DNA of 64,000 nt from CAWDVH01 sp963805705 (GCA_963805705.1 CAWDVH010000005.1:558001-622000), one strand, 5' to 3'; counted from the stretch's first letter, positions 6,810-16,346 are shown. Translations and numbers: made by a program. The notes: generated by a model not told the origin, from the sequence alone.

Positions 6810-9800
6810 CTAGCCGCGCAGGCGCAGGCCTCGGGGGGTGGGGCGGAATCCGGCTGCCTCGAGGGACTGAGCAAGCGGGGAGTCGTACACCCCGCTTCCG
6901 TCGGCGCGCTCCACGGTGAGCCTGCCGAGTGCGCCATGCCGGACGGCATCGGCCAGGGCAGCGGCAGCCGGCCCGAGCAGTTCGGGATCGCTGGTCCAGG
7001 ACAGCAGGGTCTTGCCGCCGCGCTCGACGTACAGCACGAGCTCGCCCGCGGCCAGCACGACCAGTGCACCGGCCTTGCGTCCGGGCCGGTGCCCGCCCGC
7101 CGTCTCATCAGGTCGCGGCGGCCATGGCAGGGCAGCGCCGTAGGCGTTCGCCGGATCCGCGGCGGCGAGTACGACCACCGGGTCCCGCTCCCGCCCGCCC
7201 GGTGCCGCCGATCCGCCCGGTCCAGGGAATCCGCCTGGTCCCGGGAATCCGCCTGGTTCCGCCGGTCCGGGCAGCGTCGCAGATCCGGCCGGGCTGGCCG
7301 ATCCGGACCGGTCGGCCAGCGGCTCGCCGGCCTGCCATCCGGGCAGCACGGCCGCGGCCAGGGCCGGCCCGGCGGCCGGCTCCCGGCGGGCCGAGACCGT
7401 CTCGGCCATCGCGCGCATCCGGTCCACGGCGCCGGGCAGCGCGAACTGGGCTGCTCCGAGCCCTTCGACGAAATAGCCGCGCCGGCACTGGCCTGTTTCC
7501 TCCATCGCCCGCAGCACCGGGTAGAGGGCGCTGAACCCGCCAGGGACGCGCTCGGCCATAGCGGCGCCCCTGATCACGATGCCGTGCCGGTCGAGCAGCG
7601 TCAGCGCGAGCGCATGCATCCGCCGTGTCTGGTCCGTCTCGGGCGGCGGCAGCAAAGACCAGCGGCCGCTCACGGTCGGCGGGCCGCCGCGTGACGGCAC
7701 GATGCCCCGGCCGAAGCCCGGCCGATGCGGACCGGCCCGGCCGCCGCTCCGCCCGGCCGCCCGCAGGCCGCCGCCTCCGCTGCCGCGGCCCGTGATGCCG
7801 CGGCCCGTGATGTCGCTGCCCGTGATGTCGCGGCCGTTAACCGGCTGGCCGACGGCATCGGGGGGCGGCGCCGAAGGCGGCGGATCGAACGCCGGACGAC
7901 CCGTGGCGAGTACCGTCCGCAGCGGAGCCAGGGTGTCGTTGGTCAGCCGCCCGGCCCAGACCAGATCCCAGATCGCGCTCGCGACGGCCCGGTCCCCGCC
8001 GAGTCCGGCCCGGCGCGGCACCGGCGGTCCGGGAGTGGTAGAGGACCCGCCCGCGCGGCCGGAGCCGTCCGTCGCCGCGCTGGCCGGGCTGGCGCTGAGC
8101 CACTCGGCTACGCGGTCGGCCAGCGCGCGGAAGAACAGCGCGCCGCCGCCGTCCAGCGCGGCGAGTATCCCGTCGTGAACGGGTGTCATCGTGATCTCGC
8201 CAGGCTCGGGGAACAGCAAGGGCGCCACGGCCGCCGGTGCGAGCACGACCCAGCCGTCGCTGCCGGGAAGCCCGCCCGCGCCCGACCAGACGACCTCGCC
8301 GGCGGCGGTCAGCTCGTCCAGCAGCGCGGGCGAGTAGCCGGGCAGGCGGCCCGGCAGCACCAGGCTCTCCAGTGCCGAGGCGGGAACGGCCGCGCCCGCC
8401 AGCTGCTCGACCACGTCGTAGACAGCGTCCGGCCCGGTGCTCCTGGCCCGGCGGCCGGGCAGGGCCCGGTCCCTGGGAGCCCGCTGGCCCGCGTGCTGCC
8501 AGGCGGGCAGGAAAGCGCCGAGCGCCTTCGGCGGCACCGGCTCGGCCTCCTTGCGCAGCTTGGCCAGGCACCGGCGGCGCAGCAGCCGCAGCACCCCGGC
8601 GTCGCACCACTCGGTGCCCCGGCCGCCGGGCAGGAACTCGCCCTCCGCGATCCTGCCCTCGGCCGCCAGGCGGCGCAGGGTCCCGGCCACCACCGCCACG
8701 CCGAGGCCGTACCGCTGCGCCGCCGCGGCGGCGGTGAACGGGCCGCGGGTCCTGGCGTACCGGGCGATCAGATCGCTGAGCGGATCGCGAACCGGCTCAG
8801 TGAAGGCGTCGGGGATGCCGAGCGGCAGCGGCGTGCCGAGTGCGTCGCGCAGCCGTCCGGCGTCCTCGATCGCCGCCCAGCGCGGCTCGGCCGCCACCCT
8901 GACCTCGATCACCCGCCGTTGCGCGGCCAGTGCGGCCAGCCAGAGCGGCGCGGCCTCGTGATCGGCACAGCGCTCGGTCACCTCCGCCGCCGATAGCGGC
9001 CCGATCTCGCGGATCAGGTCGGCCAGGCCCTCGGCGCTGGTGCAGGTCCGGCTCGGGGCTAGCCGCTGCAGTTCCCGTTCCGCATCCGCGACGATCAGCG
9101 GGTCGAGCAGCTCCCTCATGTCCGCCTGGCCCAGCAGCTCGGCCAGGAGAGCGGAGTCCAGCGCCAGCGCCTGCGCCCGCCGCTCGGCCAGGGGCGCGTC
9201 GCCCTCGTACATGAAGGCGCCCACATAGCGGAAAAGCAGAGACCGGCCGAACGGGGAGGCGGCGGGAGTCTCGACTTCCACCAGCCGGACGCTTCGCGCC
9301 GCCAGATCGCGCATCAGGCTGGTCAGGCCGGGCACGTCGAATACGTCCTGCAGGCACTCGCGGACGGTCTCCAGCACGATCGGGAACGTGCCGTACTGGC
9401 TGGCGACCGCGAGCAGCTGGGCCGATCGCTGGCGCTGCTGCCACAGCGGGGTACGCCGGCCGGGCTGGCGCCTGGGCAGCAGCAGCGCGCGGGCCGCGCA
9501 CTCCCTGAATCTCGACGCGAAGAGGGCCGATGCTCCCAGCTCGGTGGTGACCAGCTGCTCGACCTCGTCCGGATCAAGCACCGCGATGCCGGCCGGCGGC
9601 GGGTCGTCGGCGTCCGGGACGCGGATCACGATGCCGTCGTCGGTGTGCATGGCCTGCACATTCATGCCGCCGTAGCGTTCGCGCAGCCGGGCGGCGATGG
9701 CCAGGGCCCAGGGGGCATGCACCTTGGCGCCGTACGGGCTGTGCAGGATCAGCCGCCAGTCGCCGAGCTCGTCGCGGAACCGCTCCATGACCAGGGTCCG

Positions 9801-11972
9801 GTCGTCAGGCACGTAACCGGTGGCCTCGCGCTGACCGGTCAGGTAGGAGACCAGGTTGCTGGCCGCCAGGTCGTCCAGGCCGTCGGCATGCAGGCGCGCG
9901 GTCGCGTCCTGCGGGCTGGCCGCGCCGAGCTCACGGCAGTACGCGCCGATCGCGGCGCCGAGCTCGGCGGGACGGCCCGGCGCGTCGCCGTGCCAGAACG
10001 GCAGCTTGCCCGGCTGCCCTGGCGCGGGGGTGACCAGGACCTGGTCGGCCGTGATGTCCTCGATCCGCCACGAGCTCGCGCCGAGCACGAAGACGTCACC
10101 GACCCTGGACTCGTAGACCATCTCCTCGTCCAGCTCACCGACGCGCCGGGAGTGCCTGCCGCTCTTGTCGCGCTGGCCGCCGGCCAGGAACACGCCGAAC
10201 AGGCCTCGGTCGGGGATCGTGCCGCCGTTGGTGACGGCCATCCGCTGGCCGCCCGGCCGGCCGCGAAGCGTCCCGGTGGTGCGGTCCCAGACCAGCCGGG
10301 GCCGCAGCCCGGCGAATTCATCGCTCGGGTAACGCCCGGCGAGCATGTCCAGGACGGCCTCGAGCACCGGCCTGGTCAGGCCGCTGAACGGCGCGGCCCG
10401 CCGGACCGTCTGCTCCAGCTCGGTGACATCCCAGTCGTCCATCGCGGTCATGGCGACGATCTGCTGGGCGAGGACATCGAGCGGGTTGCGCGGCATCCGC
10501 AGTTCCTCGATCTGCCCGCTGTGCATCCGCTGGGCGACCACGGTGGCCTGCACGAGGTCGCCCTGGTACTTCGGAAAGATCACGCCGCGGGAGACATCGC
10601 CGACGTTGTGGCCGGCCCGGCCGGTGCGCTGCAGGCCGCTGGCCACCGACGGCGGAGACTCGACCTGGATGACCAGGTCCACCGCGCCCATGTCGATGCC
10701 GAGCTCCAGGCTGGAGGTGGCGACGACGGCGGGCAGCCGCCCGGCCTTCAGCGCCTCCTCGATCTGGGTGCGCTCCTGCCGGGATACCGAGCCGTGGTGG
10801 GCGCGGGCGACCTCGGCCGGAGCGCCCGTGCCCGAACCCGCCTCGGCCATGATCTCGGCCGGCCCGAGGACCGCCCGCCGGGCGGCGTCGCCGGCGCCCG
10901 CGCCCTGGCCTGCGTCGGGCCCCTGTGTGGCCCAGGGGTCCGGTGGCAGCCCCGCGGGCGAATCCCGCCGGGCCTGCTCCTCGATGCGCTCGGCGGCCAG
11001 CTCATTGAGCCGGGCACAGAGCCGCTCGGCGAGACGGCGGGAGTTGGCGAAGACAATCGTGGACTTGTGACTCTGGATGAGGTCGAGCACGCGCTCCTCG
11101 ACGTGCGGCCAGATCGAGTGCCGCCGGACCGGGTTGTCCTGGACGCTGTCCGGATCGCCGCCGGCCTGGCCGGTGATTCCCGCGCCGCCGGCCGTCTCCA
11201 GGTCGGACATGTCCTCGACCGGAACGACGATCTTCAGCTCGATCCGCTTATCGCTGGGCGGCTGGACGATCGTGACCGGCAGCGCGCCGCCCAGGAACGC
11301 GGCGACCTCCTGCGGCGGCCGGACCGTAGCGGACAGCCCGATCCGCTGCACCGGCCGCCGGTCCGCCGCCCTGCGCAGCGCGTCGAGCCGCTCCAGGGAC
11401 AGCGCCAGGTGGGCGCCGCGCTTGCCTCCGGCCAGCGCGTGCACCTCATCGACGATGACCGTCTCGACGCCGCGCAGGCCCTCCCGTGCCTTCGAGGTGA
11501 GCAGCAGGAACAGGGACTCGGGCGTGGTAATCAGGATGTCCGGCGGCTTGCTCGCGAGCTTGCGCCGCTCATCCGCGGCGGTATCGCCGGTGCGGATGCC
11601 GACCCTGACCTGCGGCTGCGGCAGGCCGAGGCGTCGCATCGCATGACCGACGCCGGTCAGCGGGGAGCGCAGGTTGCGCTCGATGTCGACGGCCAGGGCC
11701 TTGAGCGGCGAGATGTACAGCACCCGGCACCGCAGCTGCGGATCTTCCGGCACTGGCTCCGTGATCAGCTTGTCGATGGCCCAGAGGAAGGCGGCCAGCG
11801 TCTTGCCGGAGCCGGTCGGCGCCACGACCAGCGTGCTGTCGTCCTTGGCGATGGATGCCCAGGCCTGAGCCTGCGCCGGGGTCGGCTCGGCGAAGGCCGC
11901 CGTGAACCAGGCCGTGGTCGCTTCGCTGAAGTCAGCGAGCCCCAGGCCGGCGGGGGATGAGCGGGCAGCCAT
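6810..11972 (-). CDS. lhr: Lhr-type ATP-dependent DNA helicase
   Basis: A very long superfamily-2 helicase of about 1720 residues, in the range of full-length bacterial Lhr. Motifs seen are APTGSGKTLAAF (Walker A), TTPESLFLLL, VDEVHALAGGKRG (DEVH box), GLSATV, SSLELGIDMGAVDLV and QRTGRAGHNVGDVSRG (motif VI). The Lhr winged-helix and beta-barrel domains and the long C-terminal tail follow. Lhr is a 3'-5' helicase induced by DNA damage in mycobacteria and presumed to act in repair. The ATG at 11972 (MAARSSPAGLGLADF) is preferred, though the frame stays open to an ATG at 12020. The tail contains low-complexity expansions: a GRDITGSDITGRGITG-like run, and GGFPGPGGFPGPGG near the C-terminus. It converges on the reductase gene. 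Confidence 0.95.
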   Translation of the reverse strand: MAARSSPAGLGLADFSEATTAWFTAAFAEPTPAQAQAWASIAKDDSTLVVAPTGSGKTLAAFLWAIDKLITEPVPEDPQLRCRVLYISPLKALAVDIERNLRSPLTGVGHAMRRLGLPQPQVRVGIRTGDTAADERRKLASKPPDILITTPESLFLLLTSKAREGLRGVETVIVDEVHALAGGKRGAHLALSLERLDALRRAADRRPVQRIGLSATVRPPQEVAAFLGGALPVTIVQPPSDKRIELKIVVPVEDMSDLETAGGAGITGQAGGDPDSVQDNPVRRHSIWPHVEERVLDLIQSHKSTIVFANSRRLAERLCARLNELAAERIEEQARRDSPAGLPPDPWATQGPDAGQGAGAGDAARRAVLGPAEIMAEAGSGTGAPAEVARAHHGSVSRQERTQIEEALKAGRLPAVVATSSLELGIDMGAVDLVIQVESPPSVASGLQRTGRAGHNVGDVSRGVIFPKYQGDLVQATVVAQRMHSGQIEELRMPRNPLDVLAQQIVAMTAMDDWDVTELEQTVRRAAPFSGLTRPVLEAVLDMLAGRYPSDEFAGLRPRLVWDRTTGTLRGRPGGQRMAVTNGGTIPDRGLFGVFLAGGQRDKSGRHSRRVGELDEEMVYESRVGDVFVLGASSWRIEDITADQVLVTPAPGQPGKLPFWHGDAPGRPAELGAAIGAYCRELGAASPQDATARLHADGLDDLAASNLVSYLTGQREATGYVPDDRTLVMERFRDELGDWRLILHSPYGAKVHAPWALAIAARLRERYGGMNVQAMHTDDGIVIRVPDADDPPPAGIAVLDPDEVEQLVTTELGASALFASRFRECAARALLLPRRQPGRRTPLWQQRQRSAQLLAVASQYGTFPIVLETVRECLQDVFDVPGLTSLMRDLAARSVRLVEVETPAASPFGRSLLFRYVGAFMYEGDAPLAERRAQALALDSALLAELLGQADMRELLDPLIVADAERELQRLAPSRTCTSAEGLADLIREIGPLSAAEVTERCADHEAAPLWLAALAAQRRVIEVRVAAEPRWAAIEDAGRLRDALGTPLPLGIPDAFTEPVRDPLSDLIARYARTRGPFTAAAAAQRYGLGVAVVAGTLRRLAAEGRIAEGEFLPGGRGTEWCDAGVLRLLRRRCLAKLRKEAEPVPPKALGAFLPAWQHAGQRAPRDRALPGRRARSTGPDAVYDVVEQLAGAAVPASALESLVLPGRLPGYSPALLDELTAAGEVVWSGAGGLPGSDGWVVLAPAAVAPLLFPEPGEITMTPVHDGILAALDGGGALFFRALADRVAEWLSASPASAATDGSGRAGGSSTTPGPPVPRRAGLGGDRAVASAIWDLVWAGRLTNDTLAPLRTVLATGRPAFDPPPSAPPPDAVGQPVNGRDITGSDITGRGITGRGSGGGGLRAAGRSGGRAGPHRPGFGRGIVPSRGGPPTVSGRWSLLPPPETDQTRRMHALALTLLDRHGIVIRGAAMAERVPGGFSALYPVLRAMEETGQCRRGYFVEGLGAAQFALPGAVDRMRAMAETVSARREPAAGPALAAAVLPGWQAGEPLADRSGSASPAGSATLPGPAEPGGFPGPGGFPGPGGSAAPGGRERDPVVVLAAADPANAYGAALPWPPRPDETAGGHRPGRKAGALVVLAAGELVLYVERGGKTLLSWTSDPELLGPAAAALADAVRHGALGRLTVERADGSGVYDSPLAQSLEAAGFRPTPRGLRLRG

Positions 11973-12009
11973 CCCACCATCCTGCCTTGCCCCACCGACA
12001 GAGCGGCCG

Positions 12010-12601
12010 TCACGCGCCATGCTGGCGGTCCTGCCCGGCGGGTCGCCGGCGCGTGGCGCGGAAGGCGGCGACGCGGTTACGGTTCTGGCAGGTCAGTGAG
12101 CAGTACCGCTTGTGCCGGGCCGGCGACTGGTCCACGTATACGTCGGCGCATCGCGTGCCAGGCGCACACTCCGAGCCTGCGGGCGTCTCCCCACTGGATG
12201 AGCAGCTGGAACAGCGTGAGCACGCAGGCCACGAGGAACTGCTGAGAGGCCGGGGCCGCCCATTCCTCGACGAGCGGGCCGCCGTCGCGGCCGAGTCGGG
12301 GCGCGGGGGCACTACGGGCGAGCAGGTCGTTGACCTCCGCGACGACCGCATCGTCGGTCGGCGCCGTGAAGACCGGGTACAGCGCGTCAGCGACGCGAGT
12401 CATGTCCTGGTCGGTGAGCCGCGCCGCGGCCGGGCCGTCGCCGATCTGGTGCGCGGCCGCCAGGGCGATGAGGTCCGGGTATTCGTGATCTTGCTCGCCG
12501 GCGGCCTGCCGAGGTGCGCTGCCCCACTGATTGACGACATTGACCACGAAGTCCACGGGCAGCGCCCTGACGGCCGGAGGGCGGGACTCCAGTGCGCTCA
12601 T
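12010..12601 (-). pseudogene. CGNR zinc-finger transcriptional regulator, disrupted by a +1 frameshift
   Basis: The N-terminal ABATE-like region (ALPVDFVVNVVNQWG, YPDLIALAAAHQIG, WGDARRLGVCAWHA) and the C-terminal CGNR zinc finger (CADVYVDQSPARHKRYCSLT, then CQNR and RVAAFRATRRR) lie in two frames. Dropping one base near 12151 joins them as VCAWHACADVYVDQS, restoring the C-x4-C spacing of the finger. Intact members are about 190-200 residues and probably bind DNA. An ATG at 12646 is possible, but the ATG at 12601 has a G-rich ribosome site just before it and leaves the operator sequences upstream. The gene is divergent from a LysE-type exporter, which it probably regulates. Either it is a recent pseudogene or the base is a sequencing error. 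Confidence 0.8.
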
Positions 12602-12658
12602 TCCCCCAGTGTAACGCGTAAGACCGTGTTCTTCAGTTACCGTCACCGCTCTCCAAGG

Positions 12659-12690
12659 TGTAACGTCTATAAAGAAGTTATGACGTTACA
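12659..12690. promoter_or_regulatory. Operator-like inverted repeat between CGNR and lysE genes
   Basis: TGTAACGTC (12659-12667) and GACGTTACA (12682-12690) are a perfect 9-bp dyad with a 14-nt spacer, just before the LysE ribosome binding site. A third partial copy, AGTGTAACGCG, lies at about 12609-12618 next to the CGNR start. The arrangement fits a regulator controlling both divergent genes. Confidence 0.6.
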
Positions 12691-12706
12691 GCGGAGAGGA
12701 AGGACG

Positions 12707-13333
12707 ATGGTCGAGCTAGGTGTACTCCCCGGATTCCTCCTGGCGGTGCTGCTGATCTGCCTGGCGCCAGGGCCGGACATGGCCTTCATCATCGCCACCT
12801 CAACCGACCGGGGCTCGCGGGCCGGCGTCCAGTCCGCGCTCGGCATGGCGATCGGCATGGCCCTGTGGACCGTCGCCACCGCACTCGGCCTGGCCGCGCT
12901 GCTGCACGCCGAGCCTGCCGCCCTCCTCGTGATCCGAGTCGTCGGCGCCGCCTACCTGCTGTGGCTCGGGATCACCACGCTGCGGTCCGCGCGCAGGTCC
13001 TCAGCCAGCCAGCAGGCGCCGTCCCCGGCCGGGAGAAATCTCGTGGTCAGGGGGATGATGGCGAACCTCGTCAACCCGAAGGTGGTGGTGTTCTTCGCCG
13101 CCTTCCTCCCCCCATTCGTGCGAGCCTCGGCCGGCCCGGCCAGCCTGCAGCTGCTGACCCTGGGCGGCCTGTTCCTCCTGACCGGGCTCGGGGTCGACTG
13201 CATGGTGGCCCTGGCCGCCGGGCATCTGCGGCAGGCCCTGCGCGCCGGAGGACGGCTGGCGGCCGGGCTCAGCCTGACCGCCGGGGTCGTCCTGTGCGTT
13301 CTGGCGGGCACCCTCGCGGCCGGAGTTGCGTAG
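12707..13333 (+). CDS. LysE/RhtB-family amino acid exporter
   Basis: A 208-residue integral membrane exporter. The family signature CLAPGPDMAFIIATSTDRGS is at residues 18-37, with GVQSALGMAIGMALW, VGAAYLLWLGITTLRS and MMANLVNPKVVVFFAAFLPPF following. Five to six membrane segments are evident. RhtB-like members export amino acids such as homoserine, threonine or leucine; this substrate is unknown. The ATG at 12707 follows GAGAGGAAGG and is preferred to an ATG at 12679 that falls inside the operator dyad. It probably responds to the divergent CGNR regulator, which here is frameshifted. Confidence 0.92.
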   Translation: MVELGVLPGFLLAVLLICLAPGPDMAFIIATSTDRGSRAGVQSALGMAIGMALWTVATALGLAALLHAEPAALLVIRVVGAAYLLWLGITTLRSARRSSASQQAPSPAGRNLVVRGMMANLVNPKVVVFFAAFLPPFVRASAGPASLQLLTLGGLFLLTGLGVDCMVALAAGHLRQALRAGGRLAAGLSLTAGVVLCVLAGTLAAGVA

Positions 13334-13377
13334 CCCGCCGCTAACGCGGCCATCACCTGAGTGCGGCACCGGGAACG

Positions 13378-14283
13378 TCAGTGATACCACTGCGCCGCTA
13401 CCGGCGAGCGCTGCCGCAGGTCGTCGCGGATCTCGCCCCCCAGGCGCCGGGTCTCATGGCGATTGATCAGGGCGCCCGCCATAGCCCCAGTCAGCAGCGG
13501 CCCGAGCGAGACCGCGCTCGTCCCGGCCCGTGCGGCGAGCCGGCGATGCAGGCGCCTGCGCAGCGGTGACCCCATGGCCAGGACGAGGCCGGTCGGCGCG
13601 AGGCCCACGCCCCGCCGGTTGGCCCAGGCTCCGGTGTAGGCGGTCATGCGCTCCACGACCGAGCCCGGTGCCCGCATGCCGAACACCTCATGCAGCTCGG
13701 CAATCAGCTTGATCTCGATCCCGACCACGGTGATGGTCTCGGTCGCGAGCTCAGCCGCGAAGCCGGGCAGGAACGGCAGCACCGCCCACGTTCCGACGGC
13801 GGCCCCCACACCGGCCGACGTCCGCGCCGCGCTCCTGATCAGCGCGTCGGCCAGCTCTTCCGGTGAGAGACCAGGAAACTGCGCGCGCAGGGTGGCCTGA
13901 TCCCGCACGGGCAGCCGCGGTACCCGCGCGAGCACTTCGGACATGACACGGGCGCCAGTCCAGCGGGCGCCTCGGCCGACGGCCTGGGCGCCGCGCGTGG
14001 CCGCCCTCGCGCTGCGGCCCGCGGCTCGCGCGCCCAGCCCGCTGGCGCGCGTACCCGGCCCGCTGGCCGGGTCGCCGGGTTCGCGGGCCTGGCCGTCGAG
14101 TTCGGCGGCCGCCCCGCCCCGGCGCGTGACTCGCGCCAGCGGCCCGGCGAGCCTGCGCCTGATCCTCCGGCCCTCTTGCACGAGATCGCCGTCCAGGCCG
14201 GCGGTATACGCTCCCAGGCCCTGGTCCAGGTCCTGGCCCGGCTCCGGTGCCGGCTCGCCGCTTGCCCTTGCTGAAGTTTCCAT
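13378..14283 (-). CDS. Conserved actinobacterial hypothetical protein
   Basis: About 301 residues, function unknown. Residues 1-105 or so are Arg/Ala/Gly-rich with imperfect repeats of the type RAAGRSARAATRGAQAVGRGAR. The C-terminal 190 residues are ordered: RLPVRDQATLRAQFPGLSPEELADALIRSAAR, then two hydrophobic stretches (VGAAVGTWAVLPFLPGFAAELA and TITVVGIEIKLIAELHEVFGM), then SLGPLLTGAMAGALINRHETRRLGGEIRDDL. It resembles the EcsC-like or membrane-associated hypothetical proteins common in Streptomyces and relatives. The start at 14283 (METSARASGE) is preferred to an ATG at 14319. It converges on the lysE gene. Confidence 0.75.
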   Translation of the reverse strand: METSARASGEPAPEPGQDLDQGLGAYTAGLDGDLVQEGRRIRRRLAGPLARVTRRGGAAAELDGQAREPGDPASGPGTRASGLGARAAGRSARAATRGAQAVGRGARWTGARVMSEVLARVPRLPVRDQATLRAQFPGLSPEELADALIRSAARTSAGVGAAVGTWAVLPFLPGFAAELATETITVVGIEIKLIAELHEVFGMRAPGSVVERMTAYTGAWANRRGVGLAPTGLVLAMGSPLRRRLHRRLAARAGTSAVSLGPLLTGAMAGALINRHETRRLGGEIRDDLRQRSPVAAQWYH

Positions 14284-14377
14284 GAGACCGGAGTACCCGT
14301 ACCTGGCCGTTACACGCAAGCCGGGCGCGGGCGATGCCCGGGGACCGGCGGCAATGCGGGCCGCGGCGCGGGCCGCC

Positions 14378-14419
14378 GCAGCTGGCGCTACGCAGCTGGC
14401 GCTACGGAGCTGGCCCTAC
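14378..14419. repeat. 14-bp tandem repeat, three units
   Basis: GCAGCTGGCGCTAC occurs twice exactly (14378-14391, 14392-14405) and once as GGAGCTGGCCCTAC (14406-14419). The last unit contains the stop codon of the chelatase gene, so the array has grown right at the 3' end of the sulfur operon. Confidence 0.8.
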
Positions 14420-15093
14420 GCGGCCGCGCAGGCGATCCGGTAGCGGTCGATGACCACGGCGGCCACCGCCGGGTGGCCGCCGAGCGGCGCGGTGACCCAG
14501 TCCGCCTTCGCGTGCCGGAGCCGGTCATGGAAGGTTCCCGGTGCGAGCAGGTACGTCGCGAGCGCGACAGGCCCGCAGGTGCGGGCCCGCAGCTCGGCTA
14601 CCGCCTCGTCCACCGCTGGCTGCGCCGCGGACGCGAACGCCGCGACCACCGGCGCGCCGAGCACCTCCTCCAGCAGCTCGGCCTGGCGCCGTACGTCCAC
14701 GGCGGCCAGCGGGTCGCTGGAGCCGGCCGCGGCCAGCACCACCGGCGTGCCGGGCGGCACGCCCGCCTCCGTCAGCCGCCCGGCCAGCGCCGTCACCAGC
14801 AGCGGGTCTGGTCCGAGCGATGCCGCCATCCGCGCACCCGCCGCGCGGGCCGCGCTGGCTATGTCGGTGGTCAGGTGATAGCCGCTGGAGAGCAGCAGCG
14901 GGACGATGACAACGTTCTGCCCGGCCGCGCTGAGCGCCGCGGCCAGCGACGGCTCCGCATGCTGGACGTACGCCACCCGCACGTCGAGCACCGGCGCGAG
15001 CCGGGTGACCTGGCGGGCGACGTCACTGGCCGCCGCACTGGCCGCCGGGTGCCTGCTGCCGTGCGCGACGGCCAGCAGGGTCGGCCTGCTCAT
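14416..15093 (-). CDS. Sirohydrochlorin chelatase (CbiX/SirB-like)
   Basis: A 225-residue class II chelatase that would insert iron into sirohydrochlorin to make siroheme, the cofactor of the sulfite reductase encoded upstream. LLAVAHGSRHPAASA near the N-terminus holds the metal-binding histidine. IVPLLLSSGYHLTTDI is the second active-site segment, and LLAPGTFHDRLR recurs in the pseudo-symmetric second half. Last gene of the operon; its ATG overlaps the cysG stop by 4 nt (15090-15093). Cobalt or nickel chelation cannot be excluded from sequence, but the context favours ferrochelatase. Confidence 0.88.
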   Translation of the reverse strand: MSRPTLLAVAHGSRHPAASAAASDVARQVTRLAPVLDVRVAYVQHAEPSLAAALSAAGQNVVIVPLLLSSGYHLTTDIASAARAAGARMAASLGPDPLLVTALAGRLTEAGVPPGTPVVLAAAGSSDPLAAVDVRRQAELLEEVLGAPVVAAFASAAQPAVDEAVAELRARTCGPVALATYLLAPGTFHDRLRHAKADWVTAPLGGHPAVAAVVIDRYRIACAAA

Positions 15094-16346
15094 GGCGAGC
15101 GGAGCTGGTCGCGGAGACGGACGACGTCCCCCACGACCACGACGGCCGGCGGGCGGACGCCCGTGCGGGCGGCATCGGCGGCCACCTGGCCCAGCGTCGA
15201 GATCACTACCTGCTGGCCCGGTGTCGTGCCATCACAGATCACCGCCACGGGGGTACTGGCGGCCCGGCCGCGCTTCACCAGCTCATCGGCGATCTGCCCG
15301 AGGTGGGCCACGGCCATCAGCAGCACGAGTGTCCCCGGACCCCGCGCGAGCGCGGCCCAGTCGACGGTGGCGCCGGGATGCGAGGGGTCGAGATGCGCGG
15401 ATACCACCGCGAAATCCTGGGTCACGCCGCGATGGGTGACGGGAATCCCGGCGTAGGCGGGTACCGCGACCGCGCTGGTCACGCCGGGCACGACCTCGAA
15501 CGGCACGCCCGCCTGCACGCAGGCCAGGGCCTCCTCGCCGCCGCGGCCGAAGACGAACGGGTCCCCGCCCTTGAGCCGCACGACGCGCTGGCCGGCCAGC
15601 GCCCGGCTGACGAGGATCTCGTTGATGTCCTCCTGCGTCAGGTTGTGGGCGTGCGGCGCCTTACCCGCGTCAATGACCTCGACGTCGGGGTCGAGCTCGG
15701 CCAGCAGGTCACGCGGGGCGAGATTATCCACGACCACCACGTCGGCCTCGGCCAGCAGACGGCGGCCGCGCACGGTGATCAGCCCCGGGTCGCCAGGACC
15801 GCCGCCGACCAGGGCGACGCAGCCCACCGCCGGGCGGCGCTGGCGCCGTACCGGCAGGATGCCCTCGGCCAGGGCCAGGGCGATGGCGGACCGCAGCCGC
15901 CGCGCCCGGCGCGGATCGCCTCCGGCGGTCACCGCGACGGTAACGTCGCCGGACCGGGCCGCGGCGGGCATCCAGGCGGGGGAGGCCGCCGCGTCGTCGG
16001 CGCGCACGCACCAGATCCGGTGGCGCTCGGCCTCGGCGGTCACCGCGTCGTTGACCTGCGGATCGTCAGTTGCGGCGTGCGCGAGCCAGGCGCGGGCCAG
16101 GTCGCCGTCGCGGTAGCGCCGCTGGTGCACGATCACGTCCAGCCCGGCCAACTCCGCCTCCACCACCGGGGCGATGACATGCACCTGCGCACCGGCGGCC
16201 AGCAGGGACCGGGCCCGGCGCAGCGCCACGGCGCCGCCGCCGACCACGACCGCCCGCCGGCCGGCCAGGTTGAGCGCGAGCGGATAGGCGTTCGGGCTGA
16301 CGTCATGGCCGGCCGCTTCGCCGAGGCCGGCCGGCGCGGCGGTCAT
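15090..16346 (-). CDS. cysG: Siroheme synthase-type fusion: precorrin-2 dehydrogenase plus uroporphyrinogen-III C-methyltransferase
   Basis: About 418 residues in two parts. The N-terminal NAD-binding domain (YPLALNLAGRRAVVVGGGAV, then a Rossmann fold to about residue 170) matches the precorrin-2 dehydrogenase part of CysG. From VGCVALVGGGPGDPGLITVRG onward is the SAM-dependent uroporphyrinogen-III methyltransferase, with VVRLKGGDPFVFGRGGEE, VPGVTSAVAVPAYAGIPVTHRG and a VVVVGDVVRLRDQL end. It makes precorrin-2 and oxidises it to sirohydrochlorin, which the next gene can metallate. The ATG at 16346 overlaps the preceding stop as ATGA. A longer frame to 16436 exists, but the coupled start is better. 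Confidence 0.93.
   Translation of the reverse strand: MTAAPAGLGEAAGHDVSPNAYPLALNLAGRRAVVVGGGAVALRRARSLLAAGAQVHVIAPVVEAELAGLDVIVHQRRYRDGDLARAWLAHAATDDPQVNDAVTAEAERHRIWCVRADDAAASPAWMPAAARSGDVTVAVTAGGDPRRARRLRSAIALALAEGILPVRRQRRPAVGCVALVGGGPGDPGLITVRGRRLLAEADVVVVDNLAPRDLLAELDPDVEVIDAGKAPHAHNLTQEDINEILVSRALAGQRVVRLKGGDPFVFGRGGEEALACVQAGVPFEVVPGVTSAVAVPAYAGIPVTHRGVTQDFAVVSAHLDPSHPGATVDWAALARGPGTLVLLMAVAHLGQIADELVKRGRAASTPVAVICDGTTPGQQVVISTLGQVAADAARTGVRPPAVVVVGDVVRLRDQLRSP

Noticed and set aside
9645..11960. Long plus-strand open frame of 771 codons
   Set aside because: It is antisense to lhr, whose helicase motifs are complete; high GC leaves long open shadow frames, and the translation is low-complexity with no domain.
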